Source: Protula sp. h YS-2021
Lineage: Eukaryota; Annelida; Polychaeta; Sabellida; Serpulidae
DNA: 64,000 nucleotides
Assembly: GCA_949752745.1 (NCBI GenBank)
Contig: OX457027.1
Span: 63,780,329-63,844,328, forward strand
Direction: 5' to 3'
Shown: positions 30,085 through 40,689 of the stretch, in pieces
Layout: every line of letters begins with the position of its first letter
Numbering within the stretch: the stretch's first letter is position 1
Translations under genes and position numbers: made by a program
Notes under the pieces: generated by a model
What the model saw: only the letters and a program-made list of their open reading frames with translations
The model's database searches: none
Told to the model about the DNA's origin: nothing

Positions 30085-33000
30085 CTGGAATAAAAAAAAG
30101 TAATAAGGGCTTTTATTTTCACAACCCCAACGCGGGTTTCACTGGGTACATTAGGAAATTGATGGAATTTCTCTTATTATTAAAACAGTGTATTGAACAT
30201 GCCGTTTATCCTTCAAGTATTAAGACTCGACCCTTAAAAAGTTATGAGTGACACTTGTAGAAATTTTAGCTTCAAATCGGGATCTTTTAAACTACAATAA
30301 GTTTAAGTTGCGAAATCACCCCCCCCCCCCCCCACCACGTCGCTTTGAAGTTGATAGAGACGACCTTGAAGAAGCTTTCGAGCCTGACGTGCCCACCCAC
30401 CCACCCCCGAGTCGTGTTGCTAGGTAATCTACCTTTCGCTCCGACGTTGACAACACAGAGACGACCTTCAGGAAGCTGTAAAGCCTGTTTTGCCCCCCCC
30501 CTAACCCCCCCCCCTCCCCCGAGTCGTGTTGCTATACACTCACCTTTCGCTTTGACGTTGACGACACAGAGACGACTTTGAAGAAGCTGTCGAGTCTGCC
30601 TTGTGTTGACGTATTACGCGACGCTTTTAACTTCTTCACACCGTTTCTGATGCGATCCTCGCTGCAATCAGTACGATCACAATAATATATGTCAATACCA
30701 CACAAAGTAATACCATAATTACGGTATTTCTATTAGATAGAGATAAATAGAAAATTGGCATAGCCAAATTTAGTGACTATATGCTTTTTATATGACTTAA
30801 TGGGTGTTTTGCTTATTAATAACTGCAAATCGCCTTTGTGTTACTGTCATTATTGAAAAATTACTGACTTGAGAATCGACCAATCAGATTACAGCATTGC
30901 CCCCAAGGGTAAGCAATGCAACAATATCTGGAAAGGTGCACCGAAAAAAATCCTATGCAAAGAGTAGTAAATCGAATAAGCCCGGATGGCCGAGTGGACC
31001 CAGTAAAAAAGCTTAGGGCTCAATGTTACAGCTGGAATAAATAAAATGTAATGAAAAATACACCCAAAGAGTGACAACACAAAAATAGGCCTTACTTGAA
31101 CCCTTTCTCCTCGCACATGAATTTGATCAAGCCTCCCTCATCGGGTTCTGTCCATTTTAACTAAAATCCAACGAAAAATATAATACTATTATTTGCTATC
31201 GACCTAACTGGAGGAAAAATTAAATTATACGCTGGAACGATGCAGACAACCGATTTAGGCCCAAAAGCATTCGCTGAAGAGAGCATTTAGAGTTCATTAT
31301 TAGCCCTACAACCTATGATAAAATGACTTGGAACATATTATACATTGGGGGCACAATTTAAAATGATCACATACAGTTGTAGCGATCTTGTCGCTGTTAA
31401 GGTTTCTCGTTGGTGTATCAAAAATGGCGTACCTCCAGCTCTGAAGCCTCAGCGACTTCGGGTTCTTTGAACAACTCCCGGGCTCTCTCATACGGCCAGT
31501 CTTCGGGCACTGTGTACTTCTGTAAAGCACCTCACCATTAACTGAGCATGCCTTTGTCATGTTCTATTTTTTTTTTTTGTTGAAAATTTTAAGGTGATAC
31601 GCAACAACTCTATAAAATACAGCCGCACTATCATGTGTTACAGCTGACTCGTGCTTTTTACTGTTTGTAAAAATGCGAGTGATCTAGTACAGAAATCTTG
31701 GCTGGCATAAGAAAACAATTCATCACATGATTGAAAAAAAAATGTTAGTACTAAAGTGAAGAAATACTTGGTTTGTAATACACCACGTGAAGAAACAGCA
31801 CTAAGTGTCCCTTACCTTGGTATCTATGTTTTTGAGGATGGTTTCGATGTCTTTATGCTGTTTGATAAGGTCCACGGCTCTTTTGGGTCCAATACCCCGT
31901 ATTGAGTCGCAGTAATCACAGCCCAGTAAAATACACAGGTCGATAAACTATACACAAAATTGAAAGGAAAATTATTCACTGCATTACACGTCAGAAGGAG
32001 TATCACATCCCGAGAAATCCCAGCGTTGGATGGAGGAAGGTACAGTTCCTTTTTGTATTCTTCACTGTACATCAAAACACCTTAAAGGATCAATATCCTG
32101 AGTTTTTATTCATGCCCCAGTACAACCCGAAGCGAATGTCAAGATAAACAGTTTCTGTGTAGACTCATAAACCTAGTAATGTTAACTACGGACACCAGAA
32201 TGTGGACTAAAAATGTAGATATGACAAACATTAAATAAGAAAAAAAAAAAAAAAAAGCTCGGGAGAAATGCAAATTGAATGCAGTACAAAACAAATACCC
32301 TGTCATACAATAAATAATTTTTTTTTTTTAATTACTGGCATGTTAACAACACTATTCTGTTATAATATCTATCTATTATTTCAAATGTTTAATTAAAATT
32401 AATAAGAAAACAAGTTTTAAAATCTGAACCTGGTCTTGGGTAAGTTCCAGTTCCTTCAGGACTCTGTCCAAGTAGAATTCTTTGATAGGCATCTTTCTGC
32501 CAAGAAACGAATTATATAATCTTAAATTTGCTCAATTCCATAAATAAGTTCAAGTCTGTACCAGCATAAAGTATCCTGTTCGGAATCTGCACATATTTCC
32601 TTTTGTGCTATGTCAAAAACCCGCGTTTTAACACAGATAAACCAAGTTTTTTTTTCCTTCTTTTATTCGGTTGTAAAGAAGATTTCAATGAGGTCATAAA
32701 CCGTATTTCGAAGCAAGCCAAAAATACTGCGCAATCATTCCTGCGTTATTCTTATACCCCTTCCTTCGGCCTCAAAATTGTTGACGGAAGCTAGAGGAAG
32801 GCGATGTTGAGTATTTTGTCGTTACCTGGCTTCGCTGAACGTTAAATGTCGGAGGAGTATAGACGAGCCGAACGTCAGTGCATCCATATCTTCCGTGCCG
32901 GTGGCATAGACCTTCCCTGCACGCACAAGAGCGGCGCACTGGGCTTCGGCCTCACAGGGAGCCTGAAATCAATGAAAAGCTTATTACGATTACTTCAGTT

Positions 33001-36000
33001 TTTGAGGCCGAAATTTTGCACTACTAGAGCACACGACGTTAGCATGTCGGCTGGCATGAAGTCCGTAACACATGCGTTCCTTAATGAAAATGTAGCAAAC
33101 AGTCGGTGCCACTTGATCTGACCACGCATGGCATGGCGTTCGAATGGAGAAATAAGTACTGATCTATTAAACAAGTATTGCTCTGAGTAAGAAAACCAAT
33201 GCAGGAGTGACCGCATTGAGTTGGGAATATGGAGTGGGTCATACCTTAATGAATGGAATGCCCATGAGTCGGAGAAGCTGCTGGCATTCCTCGTTGTGCT
33301 CCGGCGTCACCTTGACGAGACGCTTCGTGAACTTCTCCACGTTCTCGGCGTCCTCGGCTGCCTCGGCGGCGTGCAGCGCTTTCTCGGCTTCCTCGCGTCG
33401 CTCCTTCCGCTTCGCTAACTACCAAAGGCAACACAATAAAATACAAGCTCAAGAATAAACAAACTCTTATTTTACTTCAATTTTTCTCGGAATTAGATCA
33501 AGAAATTATTAAAAGAAAGGAAGGAGCTTCGCAAAGCCTTATTTTATTAAAATGTAAAATGCATGGTAATGTCAGTTCACTTAGACGGGGCCATTCTATA
33601 TGCTGAAGATTGCGCTGCCGAATATTTAATGCATATTTTTAAATCAAATTTAAAATAAAATAAAACAGAACTATTGCAACAACTGTAATACAAATCTTCT
33701 TCAGCATCTCGCAAAGCCTTTTAAAAAATAAGCTGTTTGCAACTAGTCAACTGTTCAACTAGATTGACATCCTGTACCTCGCCTGACTTCATATCTGGTG
33801 GTTTACCATCGAACACATAGCACGGCTTAATACCATTGTCTACCATCCGAATGGTTCTGTAGAACATGCCCATAAGATGACTGAAAATACAAAAATAGCA
33901 AGACGTTTTGTTTATTATTTTTTTGCTATTTTTTAAATTACACCTTTCTTTATGATGTATGTTGCAATAGGAAAGGAAAAGCTAAAATCGTGAAATGTGG
34001 AAATTTACTATTAAAACCTAGTACTTGCACAGTGCACCGTCATGCTATTTCATGGGGCCTTACTGGTGTCCTTGACATGCATATGCTACGTCAAAGACTA
34101 CCAGTAAGTCGTCATAAAATAACGAAATGAGACACAGCGCACCGGTTATGCGCTTTTTCTTTTTTTTTGGGGGGGGGGGCAGATTACTATTTACAGCAGT
34201 TTTTCAATATCATACTGCTGAAGATAGTTGTGAAATCTCGAAAGCAACAATAAGATATGGCAAACACAACCTACTTTCTTCACAGTGTGAAAAACCAAGC
34301 AGTTACGTTGTTTTTACAATGCAAATTGATTAAAAAAATTTTAAATAGGCAGGGCCGAATTGCCTTTCAAGAAGTACCTAACTCCCTATAAACTGCCGAA
34401 ACATTTTTCGTGAAGGACCGAAGTGGCAGTGTCAAAATGGAAAAGGGAGGAAATATTCCAAAACTCATAGGCTGTGTCGGGATGTTTACAAACTTCCGAA
34501 AATTTTACGAACTTCCTCATTTGACAGTCAATTGACACTTATATACATGTGTGTGTATTCGTGTCTTGTCTTAGCTGCCCAGACTCCTCTTTCTGATGTT
34601 TTCATCGGAAGTCCCATATCCTTCTTGATCTTTTCTCTCCATCTTTTGGGTGGTTACCTTTTAGTCTAGGGTTGCGGAAATCGTGGCGGTAGCGCTTAGG
34701 GGTGTGACGGTTCGCACCGTAACCGAAAACCGATAGCTGTTCTTCGGTTCGGTTCAAAAACCGAAAGATTAAAACCGCGGAATTTTCGTGGTTTTTTGTG
34801 ATTTCCTCACTGATAGTGGACAACTATGAAATAAGGTACTGCTTCGCGCTAAACTATAAAACCTCAGCATATTGACATGTTGCTCTTTTTAAAGAAAAAT
34901 ATGTACATTTGTCAAGCTTTCACTTGACATTTTAAAGTGAACTGTTCCTTTAGCGGCAGCAGCGTTATATTTTCTGAGTGTAATTCAAGATTTAAAGCTT
35001 CTTATAATATGTGTAAAGACGTTTTGTTTATGGCGTTATAATTAAGAAGCTGTGTAAATGTTCTCAAGGAAGAACAAAACTGTAATGACTGCTATGTGAT
35101 ATACTTAAACTCAAGTTAGGGCAAAACTGCAATGATTGTTATAGGATATACTGCCCAAACCATTTTAGTGTTTTCTACGGACTCATCCTGTTATGGTGCT
35201 CCGTATGTCAAGCACTGGCGTATTTTTGTGTTGCTCAATCTGACCCTCAGACAGACTCTTAGGAGACATTTCATCTGAAACATTTCTTTTCTGACGTCTA
35301 CGGTTTTTACAGTCCTAGTTTCTGAGGCGTAAATAGCAATGGGGAGATCAAGTGCTTTATACAGTCCAGCTTTAAGTCTTCTGCTTACTTTTGTATTGTG
35401 TTGTTCTTTAGATCCCTTTCAACTGCGATCTTCCAGTCTTGAGGCGGACACTCTAACCACTAGGCCACCGAGGCTGGTTTCTGCTTACTGACTTCTGTTC
35501 CCAGAGAAGCTTTTTCTACGTGTTTGCTAATCGAGTTTATTAATATTTGGTTGTCGGAGGGTGTTATGATTTCACATTTTGGTCCATTTATTCTCAAACC
35601 CCACTTTTTGCTGCGGCGTCTAGTCCTTTGGTGAGCAATTTTAGCTCTTTTCAAATGTGACACGAACGTACCGTGGTGTGATCTGCCTATCTGATGTCTA
35701 GGGACAGGTAGAAAGTGTTACCTAGTGATTTTAGTTCTGTCACTACGAATTCCAGGAAGATATTAGACAAGGCTGAGGATAGCAGACATCCTTGACGTAC
35801 CCCTTCTCCAGCTTTGAACCATTCTGTTCGCTGACCATATATTACCACGGTGCATTCAGAGTGCAGGTATAGCTGTTCGGTAATCCGGGCTACTCATATT
35901 GGATCTAAACCTATTCACAGCATCATTTTCCACATTGCTGTTGTCTAGTCCGTATCGAACGAAGCCTCCTGGTGAACAAAACTGAAGTGTAGTGGTACTG

Positions 36001-39000
36001 TGTGTTGCTTTTCTTTTATTTTTCGTACAATAAATATTGCGTCTACTGTTCCTCTTGATTGTCAGACAATTAAGAGGAACAGTAGACGCAATATTTATTG
36101 TACGACAATCATTGTCTGAATCCAACCCTGAGATTTCGCGGTCGCCCGGTCGCCCGTGGCGACCAACTTTTGACTCGGGCGACCAACTTTTTTTGAGTTG
36201 GTCGCCCGGGTGGCGACTACCTTTTTTCTGAGTATTTTCAGGTAAATACTGCAGGGTTCGCGCTAGGTTCTCAGCAAACTGAGTAAAAAAGGGAAAGTGT
36301 GACTCAGCTGGGTCCAGAAAGACTCGGTGGGTTCCGAAAAAGTGAGTCATTTCGTAAAAAATGCCCAAACAGGTGGACAAAAATCCCACCAACGCGAACC
36401 CTGAATACCGTTGATTATTTTAAACACCATTTCTTTGTTATTTTTTTTTCATGTGAGGCGCGCTAGACAAATTTTGCAAAAATTGCGCCGGGCGACCAGA
36501 AAATTTTACGATGTCTCAACCCTGAAACTGGCTTTCTCTTCAGCGAGTTCTCGGTTCGTTCTTGCATTTTGTTGAAGAGGATTCTGTTAAATACATCGCA
36601 AAGGATCGATAACAATGATATTGCTCTGTAGCTGGAAGGGCCGGTCTCATCGTCTTTTTGTGAATTTTGGGCCAGTCTCTCGGTGTTTACTCTGATGTCA
36701 AAAATACCATATTTAACGACCTCATCTGTACCAGAGGGGCTATTGCCTTCTGTTTAGTGTGCTTAAGCGTCTGCTTTGAATAGGTTATGAATATTGTTTT
36801 CTGAAAGTCGCTTTCAACATGTCTTTTGTTCGGGTATCTTGTTCTTTTGTCTTCGTACCTCTTTCTTCACATCTTGGTTCATCTCTTTGTATTTTGCATC
36901 TTTAACTTTGTTTCCTGGATTGTTTCATTTGCCTAGTTTAGCTTTTCTTCTTTCATCCCAGGTGTTTCTACTTAGAGTGGTAAGGCTTCCACTTTTTTGC
37001 GTCTTATAAAGCAAACAACCTCTTCTGTCACGTAGTTCGTGGAAGCCATTTTTATCTGTGACACCAAATCCAAAGCTTCCCATGCCGTTTCCTACAATCG
37101 CTTCACAATATCATCCTGTCAGACTAGCAAAAGTACAGCTTACCTAGTTGTTTCACCAGCTTCATTCGTGAGTGCAGCACCGCCATCTTGTCTAACAGCT
37201 ATCAAAAATTGGTAGATACTCATAGACGCATCAATGGCTACTTTTCTTCCTTTAAAATAAGAACACAATTTGAATCAGTTTATGACTATTAGAACTCAAA
37301 TAAAACGCACTTCGGTAACACATAAATATGAGTGTGATCACATGACAATTAAAATCCGGACATTTGGCAGCTTGTTGTCTCTGCAGAATTTTTTTTTTTT
37401 CAAATTCAAATAAAAACTACAAGAAATCTGCATTTTAAACATTTGTTCCTCTTTTGCAAAAAAAAAGGCATTTTTTACACGAACTATCATTGTGGATTAT
37501 TTTTTGTCAATTGGTGTACATACTTAGCACTTTAAAAGAGAAAAAAATGACTGTTACATCCCCTATACTAGGGTACGCATCGTAGCTGATGTCATAAATA
37601 CTGCTTTCAGATAAATGGCGACGTGATTTCCAGAAAGGGTTAGACAGTTCATAGCGTGCATACCCAGTTTAAAACCCTTCAGTTTAATACGGAAGAGAAA
37701 ATAAGGTGAGGAGGAAATTGTAGATCGGATACTTTTTCGTGCAGAGTCCATACTGATTTTTTTCATCTGCCACCTTCTATCATCCCGGCAATTATTTTCA
37801 CACACAAATTCACATGAAGTTGTGTTGATTGTATTCCGCACTATCTGCAGCCAGTTAGGGGATATCACTTCCGGTATATATGTTGTGTTCGGGATATGGC
37901 GGTGGTACCGGTACAGGTGTTGTAGTAGGTCTCTGGTATCCGTACAAGGGGGCGGGACGAACGGTTACAGTAAATAAGCCACATCACACTGACTTTTGCC
38001 GAAAAGTTTTTGCGTTTAGACTGAATTCAGTTGGGATATGGATATAAAAATATGATAGAAAAAAAACTAGCAAAATTCAACTAAATTCCATTTTGCCAGA
38101 AACATATTCACATATTTTTTTTTTTGCCTATTAAAGGGACTGAATAATATGAAAAATAATTTTGAAAGATCATATGATGGCTTTATAAATTTGAAAGTGT
38201 GCATGTTGAAAGAAAATTAGAATTATGATGTTTTTCTCTTATAATTTCTTTATAATTTATCCCCAAAAAATTGCAGTCGAAACAACACCTGCACCAGAAA
38301 GACCCAAAAGTGCGAATTGGCTTATTCAACTGGTCAAATGAAAAAGGACATCTTCGGAGGCCGAAAACAATTTTCATTTGTCAGGTATCGCAAAAAAAAA
38401 AGAAAAAAAAAAAGAAATATTTTAGTCGAAATGGCTGTCCTGTTAATATTAAGCTCCAAGAAGCGGCTCGCTACTGGGTGATCGGCTACCGCTTCAATTC
38501 CTCGCTATATATACGAGATACAACTGAACCATGCTCGCTTTGAAGGTGCATCTGTACAAAATTGTTATTTGACCGTAAAAATTGTGGGCCGTTATTTGTA
38601 ATTGGGTCATTTATGTGAGGCATTCTTTATAAAATAACGCCAATGGCCCGAGTCGTTCGCCGAGATTAGCAAAACTAACATGGATGACAAGTTCTATTAT
38701 AAGAACTATGACTATTATTGTCATAGGAAGATCGCAAGAGTAATCCAGTAACCTAGGACCTTTCGCCACTTTTCAATGGTTTTTGCGCAATAACTTTTGT
38801 GTTTTAGACGCGATCCGGATATGCATTTGTATTTAGCAAATACAGGATTTTACACAAGTTTTCTGTTATGCGCGAAGTAAAATGTCGTGATTTACGAAAA
38901 TGCCAGGCCGATGTATTTTTTTCGGTCAGGATTTTCGAGCTGTAACTCGCCACTTTATTCTATCATCCCGAAATATACATTTTAGTGCAAACTGTAAGAC

Positions 39001-39540
39001 TATCAAATCGCTTTTCAAAATGACTGCTAAGACTATAAGAATTACATGTGAGCATAAACCTGACTTCATATGTGTAAACTAACAGTTTTCTTGCAGCAGC
39101 TCAGTATTGTGCATTCCAGAACCAGTGGCAGTTGTCGGGAGGTTCGGCAAAAAATATCGTTTCCGGGATAATTGTTGTTTTCGGGAGGTGGCGATGCAAC
39201 AGGCACAGGCGGGTTCAATCTAGGTTACTGGTAAGACTGCTCTTCCTCGTACATTTTTTCCTTCCAAAACTGGCATCCTACTTTTTTCTGGGCCTGGAGA
39301 TGAAACCGTGAGATCGTTTATTGCAGCCAGCGACGCTTTAATTGAGTTTTAGAGGGCATGTTATGAGTTTATAAGGTCCTCAGTGTCACTGGAAGGAAAC
39401 TGCAAGTTCACGATTTATTGCCATCACCTATTTTCGCCCACGGAAAAATAATGCTTACCGAAATAATTTTTTATTTCATTTTCCTTAACTGCTGAAGGTG
39501 CATAATCACCAATCACTTTCGTAAGTCCGTGAATTCCCAT
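30019..39540 (-). CDS. FEN1: Flap endonuclease 1, complete, 11 exons
   Basis: FEN1 removes 5' flaps during Okazaki-fragment maturation and long-patch base-excision repair in the nucleus. Exons: 39459-39540, 37144-37249, 33778-33880, 33245-33418, 32826-32962, 32430-32496, 31816-31947, 31433-31519, 31096-31160, 30544-30661, 30019-30084. They total 1137 nt, 378 residues (human 380), with every intron GT-AG and every phase consistent. Metal ligands are all present, numbered one above human: D34, D87, E159, E161, D180, D182, D234. The arch residues K94 and R101, the helix-two-turn-helix [10 protein letters not shown], the PCNA-binding box QGRLDSFF (338-345) and a Lys-rich tail follow. The ATG has A at -3 and G at +4. 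Introns 1 and 2 are long; intron 2 carries transposon debris. It appears functional. Confidence 0.97.
30337..30612 (-). repeat. Three tandem copies of the FEN1 PIP-box exon end
   Basis: The functional copy (about 30521-30612, the end of exon 10 and its donor) is followed on the minus strand by two degenerate copies in intron 10 (about 30409-30494 and 30337-30400), at ~112-bp spacing. Copies 1 and 2 are each followed by CAACACGACTCGGGGG. Copy 2 still reads [15 protein letters not shown] with a GT after it; copy 3 reads [11 protein letters not shown]. Confidence 0.8.
30391..30520 (-). other. G-quadruplex-forming runs in FEN1 intron 10
   Basis: On the transcribed-RNA-like (minus) strand, 30391-30408 reads GGGGGTGGGTGGGTGGGC, four G runs with single-base loops. 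30492-30520 has further runs of 5-9 G. A poly(C) run on the plus strand at about 30319-30334 adds another G block. Confidence 0.8.
30544..30661 (-). CDS. FEN1: FEN1 exon 10, PCNA-binding box
   Basis: Residues 318-357. It carries RIRNGVKKL and the PIP box [10 protein letters not shown]. The end of this exon and its flank are duplicated twice in the following intron. Confidence 0.95.
31096..31160 (-). CDS. FEN1: FEN1 exon 9
   Basis: Residues 297-317 and part of 318 (LKWTEPDE then [11 protein letters not shown]). Confidence 0.95.
31433..31519 (-). CDS. FEN1: FEN1 exon 8
   Basis: Residues 268-296, matching the human YPVPENW...LFLEPEV region (here [17 protein letters not shown]). Confidence 0.95.
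31816..31947 (-). CDS. FEN1: FEN1 exon 7
   Basis: Residues 224-267, with LLGCDYC (D234) and the potassium-binding helix-two-turn-helix [14 protein letters not shown]. Confidence 0.96.
32430..32496 (-). CDS. FEN1: FEN1 exon 6
   Basis: Residues 201-223 ([19 protein letters not shown]). The donor is the weaker GTTCAG. Confidence 0.93.
32826..32962 (-). CDS. FEN1: FEN1 exon 5
   Basis: Residues 156-200 and part of 201. It contains four acidic metal ligands: CEAEA (E159, E161) and TEDMD (D180, D182). The Ser of the usual PSEAEA is Cys here. Confidence 0.95.
33245..33418 (-). CDS. FEN1: FEN1 exon 4
   Basis: Residues 98-155: the helical arch ([14 protein letters not shown]) and the conserved [12 protein letters not shown] and LMGIPF blocks. 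It is distinctly GC-rich against AT-rich introns. Confidence 0.95.
33778..33880 (-). CDS. FEN1: FEN1 exon 3
   Basis: Residues 63-97, with YVFDGKPP (D87) and the start of the gateway/arch (K94). Confidence 0.95.
33881..35149. other. FEN1 intron 2, distal part
   Basis: No exon seen. A run of about 11 G lies near 34150. 34680-34790 has repeated CGGTTCG/ACCGAAAACCG words reminiscent of an old DNA transposon. Confidence 0.35.
35405..35475 (-). repeat. tRNA-derived SINE head inside the LINE remnant
   Basis: The minus strand reads CCTCGGTGGCCTAGTGGTTAG with a good A box, then CCGCCTCAAGAC and a B-box-like GATCGCAGTTGAAA. It separates two blocks of the same LINE, so it is a nested insertion. Confidence 0.65.
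36024..36104. repeat. Near-perfect 81-nt inverted repeat (hairpin)
   Basis: Symmetric about 36064. All pairs match from CGTACAATAAATATTGCG inward except position 36057/36071 (G against T, a G-U wobble in plus-strand RNA). This leaves about a 39-bp stem with a 3-nt loop. It lies within FEN1 intron 2, at the edge of an insertion in the LINE remnant. Confidence 0.9.
36122..36525. repeat. Insert with GGTCGCC inverted motifs
   Basis: GGTCGCCCG and its inverse CGGGCGACC occur several times at 36140-36218 and once more near 36488. CAACCCTGA stands at both ends (36123 and about 36514) in direct orientation, so this may be a small element with a duplicated target, but this is unproven. No protein frame is seen. 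Confidence 0.4.
37144..37249 (-). CDS. FEN1: FEN1 exon 2
   Basis: Residues 28-62 and part of 63, with [13 protein letters not shown] carrying catalytic D34. One residue longer than human in the loop before GETTS, which accounts for the +1 numbering offset. Confidence 0.95.
37250..39458. other. FEN1 intron 1
   Basis: 2.2 kb, AT-rich, no element recognised with confidence. Poly(A)/poly(T) runs occur at about 37390 and 38390. Confidence 0.5.
39459..39540 (-). CDS. FEN1: FEN1 exon 1
   Basis: Residues 1-27 plus one base, opening [17 protein letters not shown]. The Gly after the initiator Met is the conserved N-terminal residue near the active site. Donor GTAAGC. Confidence 0.95.
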
Positions 39541-39839
39541 GATGTGTGTCCAAGTTTGTTTGCTATGTGAATAAAATAGTCTGACAACTTTCAGCGCCAG
39601 ATTTTGTTATAAATATGATCTGTATGCGTGAATAGCTAGTTGGTCTGAACCTATATTTGACAAATATTAAAAGGTAACGTTTCCCCTGCAGTGCGGGTCG
39701 TCCATCGCATTTACAAAAGCCTCTATTTTGTACTTGCTCAGTCTGGATTTCCCTACATGAGAATACAATGAAAAATTGTAAACAGCAGCAGTGCAAAATT
39801 GCAAACTGTTAAATCTAATGCATGTAAAATTAAAACTTC
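39541..39839 (-). promoter_or_regulatory. FEN1: FEN1 upstream region (promoter expected, none identified)
   Basis: This lies directly 5' of the FEN1 ATG. No TATA box or initiator could be recognised, and CpG content is low by eye. It is included by position only. Confidence 0.3.
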
Positions 39840-40285
39840 CATAGACTGTGATGACCTTAATATGAAATTTATGAAAGAGGCATTTTCACACTCGCTAAAC
39901 TACTCTGCTTTATTTGAAATTTGATCTTTTGAAAGTGTTGTATTCCCAGATGAAATGAAGATAACAAAAGTCAGTTCATTGTTCAAATCGGGGGATGAAA
40001 CTAGTTTTAATAAATACAGGCCTGTATCTCTTCTATCACAATCTCGATTTTAAAAAGTACGGATTTAGAAAAAAAACTCTATATTAATGCCACTAATAGA
40101 AATTGTGAAATAGATTTTCGAAGTGTTCGACTCTTTTTATTGTTTACAGAAAAACCTTCGACACCATTGACCATTCCTTACTTTTGCACACACAAAAAAA
40201 AAAAGGATATAATGGTATTCGAGGCGGAACTAATAAGTTGATCAAACGCTATCTGTCAAATCCAATGCATCAAAGGTAGTTAGCG
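39840..40285 (+). pseudogene. LINE reverse-transcriptase remnant (Jockey/CR1-like)
   Basis: Plus-strand blocks in order, with shifts and stops between them: VFPDEMKITKVSSLFKSGDE, NKYRPVSLLSQ, KYGFRKKTLY, KTFDTIDHSLL and NGIRGGTNKLIKRYLSN. These match the early and middle RT blocks of Jockey/CR1-group LINEs. The YxDD region is absent. Confidence 0.75.
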
Positions 40286-40369
40286 TCTATTTCGAATTAT
40301 ATCAAGAAAACCATATTGTTAGCATATGATGATATAATTAAACAGCCTGAAGATGTAATTCAAAAGAGA

Positions 40370-40585
40370 TTCTCAACTAAAGCTCATCATGTCAGACATG
40401 TGGCGCACTCCTTGCGTAGTATTAATGGGGCGTCAATGTGTGAATTGTTGCGCGTTGGTTGTTAGGCATCGCCTAACACTTTTATTATGCATTATTTACA
40501 AGAGTATACAACTGATGCGTTGAGTAATTTGCATAGTCTTGGTCCCTTTGTTGCTGCTGAATCAGTGATTGATAATAGTCCTCCT
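40370..40585 (+). pseudogene. DIRS-type tyrosine recombinase, C-terminal remnant
   Basis: The frame reads HHVRHVAHSLRSINGAS, then CELLRVGC-stop-ASPNTFIMHYLQEY, then LGPFVAAESV. The H-x-x-R region, the W(S/A)S-TF block and the presumed Tyr nucleophile in MHYL fit the end of DIRS-like recombinases, including the LGPxVAA tail. The expected Trp before ASPNTF is a TAG, so it is inactive. The N-terminal half is not present; LINE debris precedes it. Confidence 0.65.
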
Positions 40586-40629
40586 TCTTGCAGGACTCCT
40601 CAGCATTCACGTGGCAAGAAGCATTACAA

Positions 40630-40678
40630 GAAGAAGAAGAAGAAGAAGAAGAAGAAGAAGAAGGAGAAGAAGAAGAAG
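40630..40678 (+). repeat. (AAG)n microsatellite
   Basis: About 16 near-perfect AAG units with one GAG interruption, directly after the recombinase remnant. The apparent poly-Lys/Arg frames here are products of the repeat. Confidence 0.9.
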
Positions 40679-40689
40679 GCTTCTAAATA

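Larger units (their letters stand above)
35150..36800 (-). pseudogene. Decayed LINE (RTE/CR1-like), interrupted
   Basis: On the minus strand: 36530-36800 has RT-start-like blocks with stops. 35640-35890 has [19 protein letters not shown] (the GVRQGC box at 35784-35804), followed by a dead catalytic box where YADD has become stop-A-D-H (about 35678-35690). 35480-35640 has [12 protein letters not shown]. 35240-35400 has [20 protein letters not shown], the usual post-RT block. Insertions at 35405-35475 and 36024-36525 split it. Confidence 0.75.

Noticed and set aside
29847..30122. 91-codon minus-strand frame over the FEN1 3' end
   Set aside because: It is a different frame from the real FEN1 exon 11 and spans the splice acceptor.
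30960..31010. tRNA-like GGATGGCCGAGTGGACC in FEN1 intron 9
   Set aside because: Only an A-box-like half is present, with no anticodon or T arm downstream.
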